Shown piece after piece: positions 35,070 through 47,135 of a stretch of DNA of 64,000 nucleotides (positions are counted from its first letter, which is position 1; each line of letters begins with the position of its first letter). The notes under the pieces were generated by a model. The model did not search any database. It was not told where the DNA came from and saw only the letters and a list, made by a program, of their open reading frames with translations. The translations under genes and the position numbers were made by a program. Source of the DNA: Ziziphus jujuba (taxonomy: Eukaryota > Streptophyta > Magnoliopsida > Rosales > Rhamnaceae); the NCBI RefSeq assembly GCF_031755915.1, contig NC_083384.1:20451001-20515000 (forward strand), read 5' to 3'.

Positions 35070-36760
35070 GTTTTGGACTTGGATAGGCTTAACCGCACGT
35101 GTGGATTTCTGTAAATGTGTCGGGTAATAAGGTGATTTTCGGGTTTTTCTTTTTTCTTTTTGGTTTTTTTTTTTTTTGGGGGGTGTTTGCACTTCATTTT
35201 TTGCTTTTTATTCCGCTAAAAGAAATGTACATTTATGTTCATATGGGACATCGCTAAGTTTGGTGATAATTGATCGACGGCTAGAGGAGTGTATGAAGCA
35301 AAAAATGAAGCGCAAACATAACCAAATCGAATTGGAATAATTTAGAAAATGAATGTATCTACCTACTGTAAAGTCTGCAGATTATTATTATTATTATTAT
35401 TATTGAGTTTCTTCATTTAGTCAACCATATAGCCCTGGATATTTGGGGATGGAGTAAGAGCTTTTGGGTTCTGAACAAAATAAATGCCCAACAAATAAAT
35501 ACTAAGTAAATGACCCAAAATTAATATAAGGTAGGGACATGATAAAATTATCCAACAAAACAAAGATACTTTTTCCTTCAAATCTTTTAGATATTTTTTT
35601 AAGTAAGTCCCTGAAGTTTTAAACATTTAGATTCGAAGTTAATGGATCTAGCCGGCTTAATAAGAAAGAAAGGTATGCATTTTGAACCAGCTTTGCGGTA
35701 CTTACACTCATGGAATAAAAATGATCAGCAAGGAAAAAGTAGAGTGAAGGGTAAAAGAAAAATGAAGAAGCTGTTAAATTTGATTTGGATTTTTATTTGA
35801 AATAAGTTTGACTGACTGTTTAAGGCTTCAAAAATAATAATAATAGTAACTATTTACGGGTCACAGCAAGCGTACACCCTCGGCAAGTCATAATGGTAAA
35901 GTGGTGGAGTAAAAATGGAGGATAAATCTATCCTCCCTGACAATTCCACTCGAATACGTTCTGTCACTGTACGTGGGCGAATGCATTGGATATGATCCTC
36001 AGGGTGACATGAATTTGAGCGAATTAGGCTCAGGGATTTAAAATTCAGTAAATTAATTTATCGACTCCAATGTTTCCATTATAATTCTTTTCCTTTTTTC
36101 TTTTTCTTTATATATATATATATATATTTTCCTAGGGCATCATTATTTTTATCATTATTATTTCAATAAAACTGATCCATTGTATGAGGACGTTTAATTG
36201 TAAAGATATATCTATTGGATATTATTTAAGGTAACAATTACTCGAAAAATATGAAGTTAATTTTACTTGAATCTAATGTTGACTGAGTGCTACTTTAAAG
36301 GCTCGTGACCTATAATTAATCAAATAATGTTTGGCAGTAGCACGCAAATTGCCCTCAAAGAAGGTATTTAAAATGATGAATGACAGTCCTTCCAGGTAAA
36401 AAAAGTTCCAAGCGACCAAAAAAAAAAAAAAAAAAAAAAAGCTGTAGCCTATGGTGATAGACAAGCATTAGCTGTAAGATTTTGTCCAAAATCAAAGAGA
36501 CTTTTCAGTACTTCAATTAATCATATTTATCCTTAATTTGATGGCAAAAAAAAAAAAAAAACTTTAATTTGACAATGAGCTAAAAAATTATGTTTGCTGT
36601 CAAAGCATAAAAAATAATTGACTAATTGCACAATTATCTCTCTATAATCTCAACACAATTTTTTCTGTACAATTCAGCAATCATTCAGAGGATCCTATCA
36701 ATATTATCAGTCATAGATCATAATTGGTAATGTTACATGCCAATATCAATGATAAAAATA
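35070..36760. other. Intergenic DNA downstream of the protease gene
   Basis: No gene was recognised. There is an (ATT)n run at about 35384-35404, an AT run near 36109-36127 and A runs near 36417-36440 and 36546-36561. Confidence 0.45.
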
Positions 36761-36761
36761 A

Positions 36762-37095
36762 GGGTAAATATCACTTTATCCCCTCAATTATGATAAATTT
36801 TCATGTTGCCTTACAAATTATAAACTCCCTTACATTGTACCTTAAATTTATTTTTGTATAATTTAATCCAATTATACAATTTTCATTATTGAATTTAGCC
36901 ATAGTAGCCACACTATACACAAAAAACAAAAATAAAATTATTTCCAAACAAAAGTTAAATAAAATTGTATACAATTAATTCCATTGCATTCATTAAAACA
37001 TTGGATTTGATAAAAATAACACAAAAATAATAGTTTAGAAGACCCTGTAAAAGAAAATTATGGTTTAGGAACAAAGTGAAAAAATATAAAATAAT
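36762..37095. mobile_element. Candidate MITE
   Basis: The left side 'GGGTAAATATCACTTTATCC' followed by 'CAATTATGATAAATTTTC' has an approximate reverse-complement partner at 37040-37095 ('GAAAATTATGGTTTAGGAAC', 'AAAGTGAAAAAATAT'). About 330 bp, no coding capacity, ends uncertain. Confidence 0.35.
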
Positions 37096-37259
37096 ATTAA
37101 CTTAAAATAATATTATAATCATTATAAAATTGTTTAAAAATACAAATGAGCCTCAAATTTCAATTGGATAAAAATAATGAGGACCTTCAAAAGGTCATTG
37201 TTATTTATTTACTTATTTATTTTGGCTAAGAGTTATTGTTAATTTCGATGTGAAAAAAG

Positions 37260-38200
37260 AGTGAAGGCGAATGCAACTGGGGGAAAAGAGGTGTGCTTCT
37301 TCCAAAGCTCATATAAAAACAGTGAGTGATGAAGTGCAATGCAAACCAGCTGTAAGGCAACTGGATGCTGAGGAGACGTGGAGCAGATAAAGACGCTGAC
37401 TCAATTTACACGTGTAGGCCCCACATACTAATTTCACCATACCTCAATCCTCCATCATCATTTCTTTCTGAACCTTATTCGTCTCTGATTTTATCGTACG
37501 GATAGCCATTAGCTGAACACAACTTTTTATTTTTTAATTACATTTATTTTCTTTTCTTTTTCTCATTATAGCATACAATTAATGGGTTAAAAATCGAACT
37601 AGTCGTTAAAGTGTTTCAGTAGAGACAAAATACAAAAAAAAAGAAAAAAAAAAGAAAAAAAAGAAAAAAAAAATACAGACTGAGACTTGTATTTATGTCG
37701 TGCTAAAAACAAAAAAGGCTTCGCCAGCTGGCCGATTCGTTTCTTCACCATTCGTATCTCATCAAAATATGTAAAATTGAACTTAACCAATTTATTTGAA
37801 ATATTATTTTAATAAGCAAGAAGGAATCTTGCGTATTTATTATTATGATCACAATTTATTGTTTTATATGAGTAAATGTTATGATTAATTTATTGTTTCA
37901 GGAATAATGTTTTCTCAATTAAAAAATGAAAAAAAAAAAGGAGAGGGGGAGAGAGTAGAATATTGATTGGCTTTAATGATACATGGGGTCTGATGAGACA
38001 CGTGGGAAAAATAAGAAAGACGCCGCCGCGAGTTATACGTGAAGCTACGTCAACGTGTTTGACAATACCCAGACCAAAATCGTGTCTGAAAGTCTGGACA
38101 CAGCTAGCTACCCGTCTTCTGGACGCTTCTCTTATCCATCCAGGCCAACTTTTAGAGTGTGGCTCAAGTACTGGTTACAATGCTCCTCTATTTTTATTTT
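37260..38200. promoter_or_regulatory. Intergenic block with clustered ACGT cores
   Basis: Several ACGT-containing words occur here: GACGTGG (37375), ACACGTGTAGG (37409), ACACGTGGG (about 37999), ATACGTGAA (38037) and CAACGTGTT (38050). Composition is less AT-rich at 37290-37440 and 37980-38190. ACGT cores are binding sites for bZIP/bHLH factors, but no gene start was found nearby. This may be a relic or a distal regulatory block. Confidence 0.25.
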
Positions 38201-38880
38201 TATTTATTTATTTTTAAAATTCTTTTATGGACAAATAATCAAACAAATAATACAGACCACCCCAAAAACAGTAGCAGACTCCGAAAAGTTTATTTATAAG
38301 GGGGACTGTTGACATATAATATAAAATTATATTCAAATTATAATTTAGTAAATTTGTGGTATTAAATTAACAATTATATGTTAAAATTTTTGTCAAAATG
38401 ATTTTACAAATTAATATGTTAAACTATGATTTATTTGGTATAATTTGAAGCCAAATTTAAAGTGGAAAATTAAGAGAATAGTTCATTTTATTTACACTTT
38501 CGATAATACAGAAAGATCCTTGAAATTTCTTGAATTAATTTTATATATATATATATTTTTTGAGGTTTGACTTAGGTATAAATTAATCCTTTTAATTTTA
38601 AAAATATCATCAACTTTTTTTTTTAATTTCAAAAAGTTATATTTTCGTCTTAATTATTCATTTACACATTTTAAAATAATATTATTTATATTTTTTTGAA
38701 AATATTAGTCGCAAATTTCAAAATATGAAGGATCAAATTAAATTAATACAAATCATGGAATCCAAATGTAAAATGTATTATCCAAATATATTTGACTAAA
38801 TGCAGTAAAATGTATTATCATTTGCCCAATATATTCAACTAAGTATATCATAATTGGGATTTTTGGTCCATCATTGCCCA
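38201..38880. other. AT-rich intergenic DNA
   Basis: No feature was recognised. Confidence 0.45.
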
Positions 38881-39063
38881 CCCAAATTAAGCTTCCGCGA
38901 TAGATACTCCTTCAGTTATCATAATTTATATTCCGTCCACTGGCTTCCATTTTGTCCTTATTGAAAAACAAAAACATGAAACAAAGAAAAAGGAAAAAAA
39001 AAAGAAAAAGGAAACTGCTTTGCTTTTATCCTTTCTCTTTCCGCGACCAAACCCACAATCCCA

Positions 39064-39345
39064 TTGAAACAATTTAATCATGACCCAAACCCAAGCCACT
39101 CCCGTGATTTAACCTTGCAATGGCACCCTACAAGAAAAACCAATCTCGACCGCAAAAGAAGGGCTCGAAGAAAGGTGAATCAAGCTCGGTGTAGTGCTAA
39201 AAGAGATAGGTTTGGTAGTAATATCATCAGCCTAGATGGTTTGCGTCACTCTGAGAGAATATTTCATTTCTAGTTTCGGGAATGCTGACACTAGAACTGT
39301 ATATACTATGTTGCTCACATTAATCTTGCCATTAGTACTATGCAA
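39064..39345 (+). pseudogene. Unrecognised basic peptide fragment, possibly a gene or retrocopy remnant
   Basis: An ATG at 39120 opens MAPYKKNQSRPQKKGSKKG, a very basic N-terminus, then a possible donor (AAAG|GTGAAT, near 39174) or a stop about 8 codons later. After a frame change a hydrophobic stretch MLLTLILPLVLCKYIDYLP (39309-39365) follows. I cannot identify a family. It could be a decayed first exon or a retrocopy. The fragment is directly followed by a poly-A insertion. Confidence 0.2.
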
Positions 39346-39374
39346 ATATATTGATTACCTTCCCCATTCATCAA

Positions 39375-39407
<33 letters not shown>

Positions 39408-39422
39408 TGATTACCTTCCCCA
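39346..39422 (+). mobile_element. Poly-A retroposon stub flanked by a 21-bp target duplication
   Basis: 'TATTGATTACCTTCCCCA' occurs at 39349-39366 and again at 39405-39422. Between the copies are only TTCATC, about 20 A and a short TA run. A target duplication of this length around a poly-A tail is the hallmark of LINE-machinery integration, here almost completely 5'-truncated. Confidence 0.6.
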
Positions 39423-39487
39423 AATAATGAGTTTCTTCGATGGAACATTTTTCATGCCCTCTCTCCTACTTTCTTAAGCCTGCAAAA

Positions 39488-40475
39488 GGAATGGATATTA
39501 TCATCATTTGTTCTTAAATTATATAATCAATATTATTTCAGTTTTTAAACTTATTTTTTGATAATTTTATTCTTAAATTAACTTCAACAATTTACTTTAA
39601 TCTTTAAACTATATAATCAGTATAATTTCAGTCTTTAAATTTATTCTTTTGACAATTTCATCCTTAAACTAACTTTAACAATTTACCTTAATCCCTAAGT
39701 TCTTTTTCATCTCCTTTTCCATCCTTCTTTCCATTCATTTGAAACCGCAAAACTCATATGCTTTAAAAAGAGGCGGAAAAGGATAATGGAAAAAATCTTA
39801 AATGTGAAACAAAATATTTTGTTTTCGTATGCATATCAAAGAGATGATTCAATTTACCAAACCAACTATCATTAACAAAAAATACTCATTCAATAATATA
39901 ATTTAAAAAATACAAAAACTATTTAAATGCCAATTTAATCAGAATTTGATTAGTTGATCCTGATGTGTATTAATATGGTTGGCATTTATGCTTGGATAAT
40001 TTTTTTTTTCTTTTTCATATTATTTTAAATCTCATATTTATAACTAGTAAATTGAAAGTTTGAACAATAAAGGCAAGCCACTGCTCTTTAATGAAAGGAA
40101 AAGTTTGAATTTCAATAATAATATAGTTATTTTCAGTTCATTTTTTAGATTTACAGAGAAAAAAGAGGAGAAAAGAGATAATCGATAAAACCTTAAATGT
40201 CCTTCAAAATTGGCTTACGTTTAAAGTATGTGAGTTTCACGGTTCCAAATGGATAAAAAAGAGCCTAAGAACTAGGGTGAATTATTGAAGTTAGCTTAAG
40301 GATAAAATTATCAAAAAAATAAGTTTAAAGAATGAAGTGATACTAATTATATAGTTTAGGTACTAAAGTAAATTGTTGAAATTAATTTGAGGATGAAATT
40401 GTTAAAAAAATAAGTTTAAGGACTAAAATGATACTGATTAAATAGTTTAGGGATTGTTGGTAATAATATCCCTAA
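39488..40475. mobile_element. ~1-kb TIR element with internally duplicated arms
   Basis: The left arm (39488-39700) and right arm (40250-40475) are reverse complements ('GGATATTATCATCATTTG' against 'GTTGGTAATAATATCCCTAA'). Each arm contains two tandem ~90-bp subunits, seen as repeated 'AAACTATATAATCAG' and 'GTTTTTAAACTTATTTTTTG'-like words. Nothing coding is recognised. Confidence 0.65.
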
Positions 40476-40519
40476 ATATATATATATATATATATACACA
40501 CACAAATATATAAATATAG

Positions 40520-41440
40520 AGTTCTTTTATGGTCAGGACCGACCTGATGAAAATGGTGCGGTCCAAAAACGTGAAAAAAATGACCAGCCATTAGATTTTA
40601 ACTTATCCAGTAAATGGCTCAGATACTTCCTTTTCATACGTGAGAAAATTGCAACTTTAAAAAAATTTCCTTCAACCTTTCCGCTTCAAAATATCATTTT
40701 CCTTCCTGCTTGCACCACTGTTTCACAAGACTTTACAATTTCAAAATTCCCAAATAAAATCCATCATCTCTCACCATTTTAAAATTCCCAAATGAAATTC
40801 ACAATCTCTCATCGTTACAAATTTTCCAAATAAAATCCACCATCTCCACTGTTCGAGCCCCATATATTCTTCTATTGCTTCTACCGCCCGAGCCTTCTCC
40901 TCGACAATCCAAAATCAATTTAAAGGGTTAAAGGTTAGTATTTGTGAGCCATTATTTATTTTTTTTTGAGCCTTTGTTTTTGTTTTGTTTTTTTTTTTTT
41001 TTAAGTATGAACAAAAAACCAAAAAAAAAAAAAAAACAAAACAATAACATCGATGACATGCAAAACGTTACCAGCTTAGGTACCAAACAAGTAGGCATTT
41101 TCCTCCAGATTAAGAGCTGCTCTTTCTTGGTGGCCCAGAGTAGTCTTGACGTGGCCAAGTGCGAAGTCCTGGTGGTGACTGTGTCACTGCCCAAAGTAGA
41201 AAGGGCGTCTATGGGCTTGATAATTGAGTCTCGTTTGGTTGGGTTATTTTGAGTCTTGAGGCCCTGATTTTGATCGGATATGAGGTTGAGGAGTTCCTAC
41301 TTGGAGAGTTTCAATTGAGCTGTGAGGGACGAGCAGGCGATCATAGAGGAGTTAGAGTGGTGGGGTTTCAAAGAACAAGAATTAAGATGGTGGTATTGTG
41401 GGTTGAATTGAATATTGGAAAGAAGGAGATTTGAGGACAA
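40520..41440. mobile_element. One end of a GGTCAGGACCG-type element with unrecognised cargo
   Basis: 'ATGGTCAGGACCG', 'GCGGTCCAAAAACGTG' and a 'TTAGATTTTAACTTATCC' block resemble the ends of the elements at 29868-32458. No opposite end was found. The segment 41041-41440 is less AT-rich, with open frames on both strands (about 40944-41252 plus, 40952-41194 minus). None is recognised, so it may be captured host sequence. Confidence 0.35.
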
Positions 41441-41509
41441 AGAGTTCTGCAAGTCTTAACGCTTTTGTAAATTTTTTTGTTATTTTCTTTTTTATTTTTT
41501 TAATTTTTA

Positions 41510-42660
41510 ATTTTTTATATTTTTACAAGTATTATTCAAAATAATAAAATTCAAACTTAACCAAAAAAATTGAGGACCAATTGAAAATTACAAAATTCAA
41601 AAGATAACCAAAAAAAAAAAAAATTAGGGGACCAAAGCCAACACTTTCATATTCCAGCAACGTTGGTTTTGATCTCTCATTTTTTAAATTTTTTTTTATT
41701 TTTTTTAAGTCTTTTGTAATTTTTTTTATATTTTTGTAAGTATCATTCAAAACAAAAAAAATTCAAACTTTACAGAAAAATTGAGAACCAATTGAAAATT
41801 ACAAAATTAAAAAGATAACAAAAAAATATTGGGAAAAAATTAAAGCGTTGGCTTTGGTCCCCCAATTTTTTAAAATCTTTTATTATTTTCTTTTTTATTT
41901 TTTTAATTCCTTTGTAATTTTTTTTTATATTTTTACAAGTATCATTCAAAATAATAAATTCAAACTTAACGAAAAATAAATAAAACTTGAGGACCAATTG
42001 AAAAGATAACCAAAAAAAAAAAAAAAATTGGGGGACCAAAGCCAACTCTTTTACATCCCAACAGCGTTGGCTTTGGTCCCCTAATTTTTTAAAATTTTTT
42101 ATTATTATTTTTAATTTTTTTGTAATTTTTTTTTATATTTTTACAAATATCATTCAAAATAATAAAATTCAGACTTAACAAAAAAAAATTGAGGACCAAT
42201 TGAAAATTACAAAATTGAAAAGATAACAAAAAAAAAAAAAAAACAATTGGGGGACCAAAGCCAACGCTTTTAAATTTTTTATTATTTTCTTTTTTTTTAA
42301 TTCCTTTGTAATTTTTTTATATTTTTACAAGTATCATTCAAAATAATAAAATTCAAAATTAACAAAAATAATTGAGGATCAATTGAAAATTATAAAAGTG
42401 AAAAGATAACAAAAAAAAATTGAGGGACCAAAGCCAAAGCTTATACATCCCAACAGCGTTGGTTTTGGTTTCACAATTTTAAAAAAATTATTACTATTAT
42501 TTTTTTAATTCCTTTGTAATTTTTTAAAATCTTTTTACAAGTATTATTCAAAATAATAAAATTCAAACTTCACAAAAAAAATTGAGGACCAATTGAAAAT
42601 TACAAAATTGAAAAGATAAAGAAAAAAAATTGGAGGACCAAAATCAATGCTTTTAGATCC
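41510..42660. repeat. ~205-bp tandem array of about six units, each itself palindromic
   Basis: 'TTTTTACAAGTATxATTCAA' recurs near 41521, 41732, 41932, 42138, 42328 and 42532, giving periods of about 190-212 bp. Many units also contain 'TTGGCTTTGGTCCC' and its reverse complement 'GGGGGACCAAAGCCAA' (for example 41849, 42033, 42065, 42252). Single strands of each unit could therefore fold on themselves. Runs of A and T separate the blocks. Confidence 0.85.
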
Positions 42661-44075
42661 CACCAGCATATAGTAAGTTGTACATGAGCATCGCGTATAG
42701 TAAGTTGCACATGGGATTCTATTGTTTACGACATACGCTTTCTGATTTACAGTTTATATTAATACTTTGGAAATATTTGAGTTGGATATTATGTATGTAA
42801 TGATATAGGATTATATGTGTATATTGTATCATGCATAGCATGCATTGAGCTTATCATTACATGTTTTAAAGAGACTATTTTTTGAATTGGTTTTAGAAAA
42901 TATGCATTGGACTTTTTTTTAAAGGATGATTTTTAAATGGTTTTGTTTATGATCTTTGATTTGGGGATTTAGGATATGTATATATGACTGATTATGGATT
43001 CTAGATTTATGGATTAATAATTGATTAGTTTATGGATATACTGATAGACAGATTTTGATTTCTAGACATAGTCTGACCAACTTAAGGAGTAGAGACAGAG
43101 ATATCCTATGACTCTAGACTGATCCCCTAAAGAGACATGCAAGGTTTTTTGTGGCTTAGGATTGGTCATAGACTTAAGATAGACAAGACTTATATTTGAA
43201 TTTGGGTTGGTCAACAAAACCCAGAGTTAGGATATGGCTGTGGATTTGGATTTGATTATGGATATATATATATATATATATATATATGGTTATAGTTGTA
43301 GTTGATTACATGCCTTACACATCAACTTTGATGTGTTCTTGGCATATGTGTGTGGCACAATGTTTTCCCTAACATGCCCTGATATGTTATTGGTATGTAT
43401 TAGTAAAACGATTCACAAATGCCAAGTATATACTTATTTGTTTTTTGTATGTATTTGTTGCACTTTATATTAGGGTGGCTTTGAAGATACTTTGACTTGG
43501 TTTTCTCCGGGAATATGGAACCTTCAAACTCATGGCTTTATATTGCATTGCATTGTATCTCATGTTATATATATATATATATATATATTATTAATATTTT
43601 GGAATATAGGGAATATGATTATTTAAGTAGGAGTTCGTAAAACCTACTCTCTAAGTATTTATACTCACCTGGGGTGTTGTTTCTGAAGAGGACTTTACAA
43701 GCTTGGTTTTGGAGCAGTGAGTACAAATTGGTTGTTTATGATTATGTTTGTATTCTTAATAATGTATTTGGAGATTTTATTTTTATGTTAAGATTTGGTG
43801 CACTATTTAGAGTATTGGTGAGATTATTATGTTTTGTTGTGTTGAGGTTAAGGTATGTTGTATTGTAAATTACATGGTTTTTGAAATTGTTAATGTTTTT
43901 AATTTCTATGTGGTTTTATAAAATCCTCCCAAAAGAGGAAGAAATTGATGATTGATGAATAATATTAAATAAGAATGATACTTGAATCGAGTTCGACTGA
44001 TTAATGACTTTAGGATAGCTAACGTCATTGGGCAGGACCTTGTGAAGGACTGGGTCGTGGCAAAGTTTGAAAGTA
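42661..44075 (+). mobile_element. Possible LTR-like relic
   Basis: The stretch contains words often seen in plant gypsy LTRs, such as 'ATACTCACCTGGGG' near 43661 and 'GACTGGGTCGTGGCAAAG' near 44048, plus a TA run at 43263-43287. No partner copy or coding domain is present, so this is a weak call. Confidence 0.25.
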
Positions 44076-44542
44076 ATTTAACTTAAAAAAAGGATATAAA
44101 GCTAATTTAGATTCCTATAGAGGATATAAATGATAATATTAAATTTTGACAGAATTTTTATTTTTATTTTTATTTGTATGTACCCAAAATTTCATAGGGT
44201 GTAAATGAAATATTCCCCAAAATTACGAAAAAAGAGTTTTTACCAATGTAATGACCTATAACTAGAATAAGGATGAAACAATTAGTTTGAGAAACTTTAG
44301 AAAATAATTTATGTAATATATAAAAGTAGAAAAGTATGTATCATGTGTCATCATATTATCATTCCAAATTCCTTCCAAAATCATCAATAAAAAAAAATCA
44401 TAAATTATTGAAAATTATGGCTGTATCAAAATATTATAAAACTCAACTCCTTTTATCTTTTTTATTTATGACCTTATTAAAATATCAATTAGTACAAATA
44501 AAGCACCTATTTAAGAATATGAGATTTTTTAACCTTTAATTG

Positions 44543-46380
44543 TTTGGATCCAAAAATATATATTTTTATTAGGAAAAAAATATTAAAATGTATAATTAAG
44601 ACAAAATATATAATATTATATTTGTAAATAATAGGTATATCTTCATATATAACGTATTTTAAATATTTTTACATATTCAAATGTGATAATATGGAAAATA
44701 ATAAAGATATCTCCTTATTTGGATTTAAAAAAATTACATAAATAATATAATTTTATTTTATTAGTAGAACAAATTGAATTATTCTATTTAGAATATAATT
44801 GTTAAACATGACAAAGTAGGATATATATTCAAAACAAATTGTTTTATTTAATTTTATTTTATTTGAGATATCCTTTTATTGGTTGTACCAAAAAATATAT
44901 ATTATTATTATTATAATATTATATATCATGTTTGATTAAGGAAACCCTAATTAGGAAAAAAATTGTTAGAGGTGTATAATTACGACAAAAATATAATATT
45001 ATATTTGTAAAATAATAAATTAATATGTATCTCTACATATAACATATTTCAAATATTTTTTTATATACAAATGTGATTATATAGAAAATAATAAAGATAT
45101 CTCTTTATTTGGATACAAAAAAATTACATAAATAATATAATTTTATTTTATAAGTGGAAATTTTGAGATATTTTTTTTCAGAATATAACTATTGATACGA
45201 ACATAGGTCGATTCGCACCTAAACCCGTCTTATATTAGCCAAGATCTCAATTTAGTTCAGATTTTAATGGATTGACCTTAACCCTAACCAATCTGTAATT
45301 AGAAACCTTGGTATAATGAAAACACCACAATAGGTGATGGATATCCTATTGATAAGTTAAAACTAAAATATTCACTCTCTAATGGTGTTTTAGCTGTTCA
45401 AGGAGAACAAAGAGAAATTTAATCTCACAAAATTTTTTTTGAATATTATTAAATGTGTGTTCTTCCTAAAAATAATCCCTTAAATAGGAAAGGAAAGAAC
45501 AAAAATAAAACCCTAATTATCTAGGTAAAACCGGCCACCAAAGAATAGAAAATCTAGCTTGGCCAAAATTCATCTCCTTTCCTAATCTAATTTGAATGAA
45601 TTAATTCCTTTATTTTGAATTAGAAATTAATTAATTTACAATGAAAATAATAAAATAATAACTTTCCTAAGTTGATTTGTCCAGAAAATAAATAAATAAA
45701 TACCAGATAAAAAACTAATTTCCTAAAACAAAAAGTCAAAAACAAATTAGAAAACTAAAATACTATTTTTTTGATTAAGCTGTCTTTGACCAATCTTTGA
45801 CCAATTTAAACTCCAAATCAACTTCCATATTCCTTGTAGGATGCCAAATAAGATTATCATGGAGTTCCACACGTTGCCTTTGCTTGGATCAAAGATAAAA
45901 GTCCAACTCAGAAAAATACAGTAAAACCAGCAAATAATACAGCAAAACCGGCCAACTTTCTCTCTCATGCGCATAAGCCCTTTTTGATTGCCTTTGAAGC
46001 TGTTTTGACTTGATTCCATGACCTCTTAAAGATATGCATTGAATCTATGAAGTGTTGGAACCATTTCTTGCTGCCTGGAGTCCATAATTACACGAAAATA
46101 GCTACCCGGGTTCGTATCGACATTCACCACTTGGATGCCCAAAATGGGTCTTATATCTTCGAGTATTGACAAGGCCCTTTGAGAATTAATTACTTTCTGG
46201 ATAAAAGCAGTCAGGTTGTCTTGAAATCTATTAGCTTGAGCCCTAGTGATCAGTCCGGTTGTCATCCATATCAGATCAGCATCCCAGCGGGTAGTCCGTT
46301 GTGCTGGCAAGGGCAGATTCTCATCAACTGTTAAACATGACAAAGTAGAATTTATATTCAAAATAAATTTTTTGATTTTA
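44543..46380. repeat. ~400-bp tandem duplication, second copy split by a solo LTR
   Basis: Copy 1 (about 44550-44880) and copy 2 (about 44890-45192 plus 46327-46380) share 'AAGATATCTCxTTATTTGGAT', 'AATTACATAAATAATATAAT', 'AGAATATAAxT' and 'GTTAAACATGACAAAGTAG'. Copy 1 keeps the uninterrupted target, giving a natural empty site for the LTR at 45193-46326. Confidence 0.8.
45193..46326 (-). mobile_element. Solo LTR of family 1
   Basis: It starts TGATACGAACATAGGTCG and ends AGATTCTCATCA (plus strand). It aligns with the LTRs at 1203-2318 and 52515-53637. Flanks are ACTAT (45188-45192) and ACTGT (46327-46331), a 5-bp duplication with one later substitution. No PBS, internal region or second LTR is present. 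The empty site is conserved at 44791-44815. The orientation given matches the other copies. Length is 1134 bp. Minus-strand frames here (45747-46019 and 46026-46361) are LTR sequence, not genes. Confidence 0.85.
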
Positions 46381-47027
46381 TTTTATTTACCAAATGTCAA
46401 ATACATTTGACTTTTCATTAATACAGATAAATTAATTACTTGCAAGGAATAAAACAAAAGAAAAAAAATCAAAATAAAAAAATTAAAAAAAGATTTATTA
46501 TCTATATATTAATTTTTTGTTGGTTTGTTATATTTATTTTCTTGTAAATAAAAAATGTTATATATAGTAATTAATAATTAGATTCTATATACTAATACAT
46601 ATACATATTTGTATATGTAATAAATAGAATTTCAATATCAACATATATAAATTTCAATAATAAAATTGATCTCCTTATTTAACTTCTTAAAATATATGTA
46701 ACCATAAATAAATTATATTATAAGGTAAAAAAAATGCTCATTGGGCAAATAATAATAAATATACTTAAATTATATTATGAGTATTTAATATAGAAAAATT
46801 AATTGTTGCAATGAATCAAAAAATATATTTGATTTGAATTTGAACTTCATGGTGAACAAAATTAAATAGGTAAATACTTTTGAATTTGAATTCCATAAAT
46901 AAATAGTATTATATATAGAGGTCAAATCTTTCATTCTTAATAAACTTTTACGATATAGATTGAAGAAAAAATTAAGATCCAAATATACTTAGTAACAATA
47001 AAACTTTTAAATAAGTTTTCCAATATA
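46381..47027. other. AT-rich intergenic DNA
   Basis: No gene was found. Part (46500-46700) resembles, in reverse orientation, the repeat family at 29310-29420. Confidence 0.4.
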
Positions 47028-47135
47028 GCCGGACAGCTTGATGTTGTCATCCAGATCAATGCTAACAAGACGCAGTGGATACTCAAAATTCGAGTAATAA
47101 GACTTTGGAAGATTTCAAACTTTGATGATAACTAA
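47028..47135 (+). pseudogene. Fragment resembling an RPA/DUF223 OB-fold exon
   Basis: An open segment reads AGQLDVVIQINANKTQWIL then KIRVIRLWKISNFDDN and a stop. 'KTQWxxKIRVIRLWK' resembles the first OB-fold of plant RPA1-like/DUF223 proteins, which also occur in Helitron elements. There is no start codon, partner exon or Helitron end nearby, so it is an isolated captured or decayed fragment. Confidence 0.45.

Noticed and set aside
37599..37790. Phenylalanine/lysine-rich small frame
   Set aside because: It is generated by an imperfect poly-A tract.
46026..46361. 111-codon minus-strand frame resembling those at 55907-56215
   Set aside because: Both lie within LTR family 1, so the similarity reflects shared LTR sequence, not a protein family.
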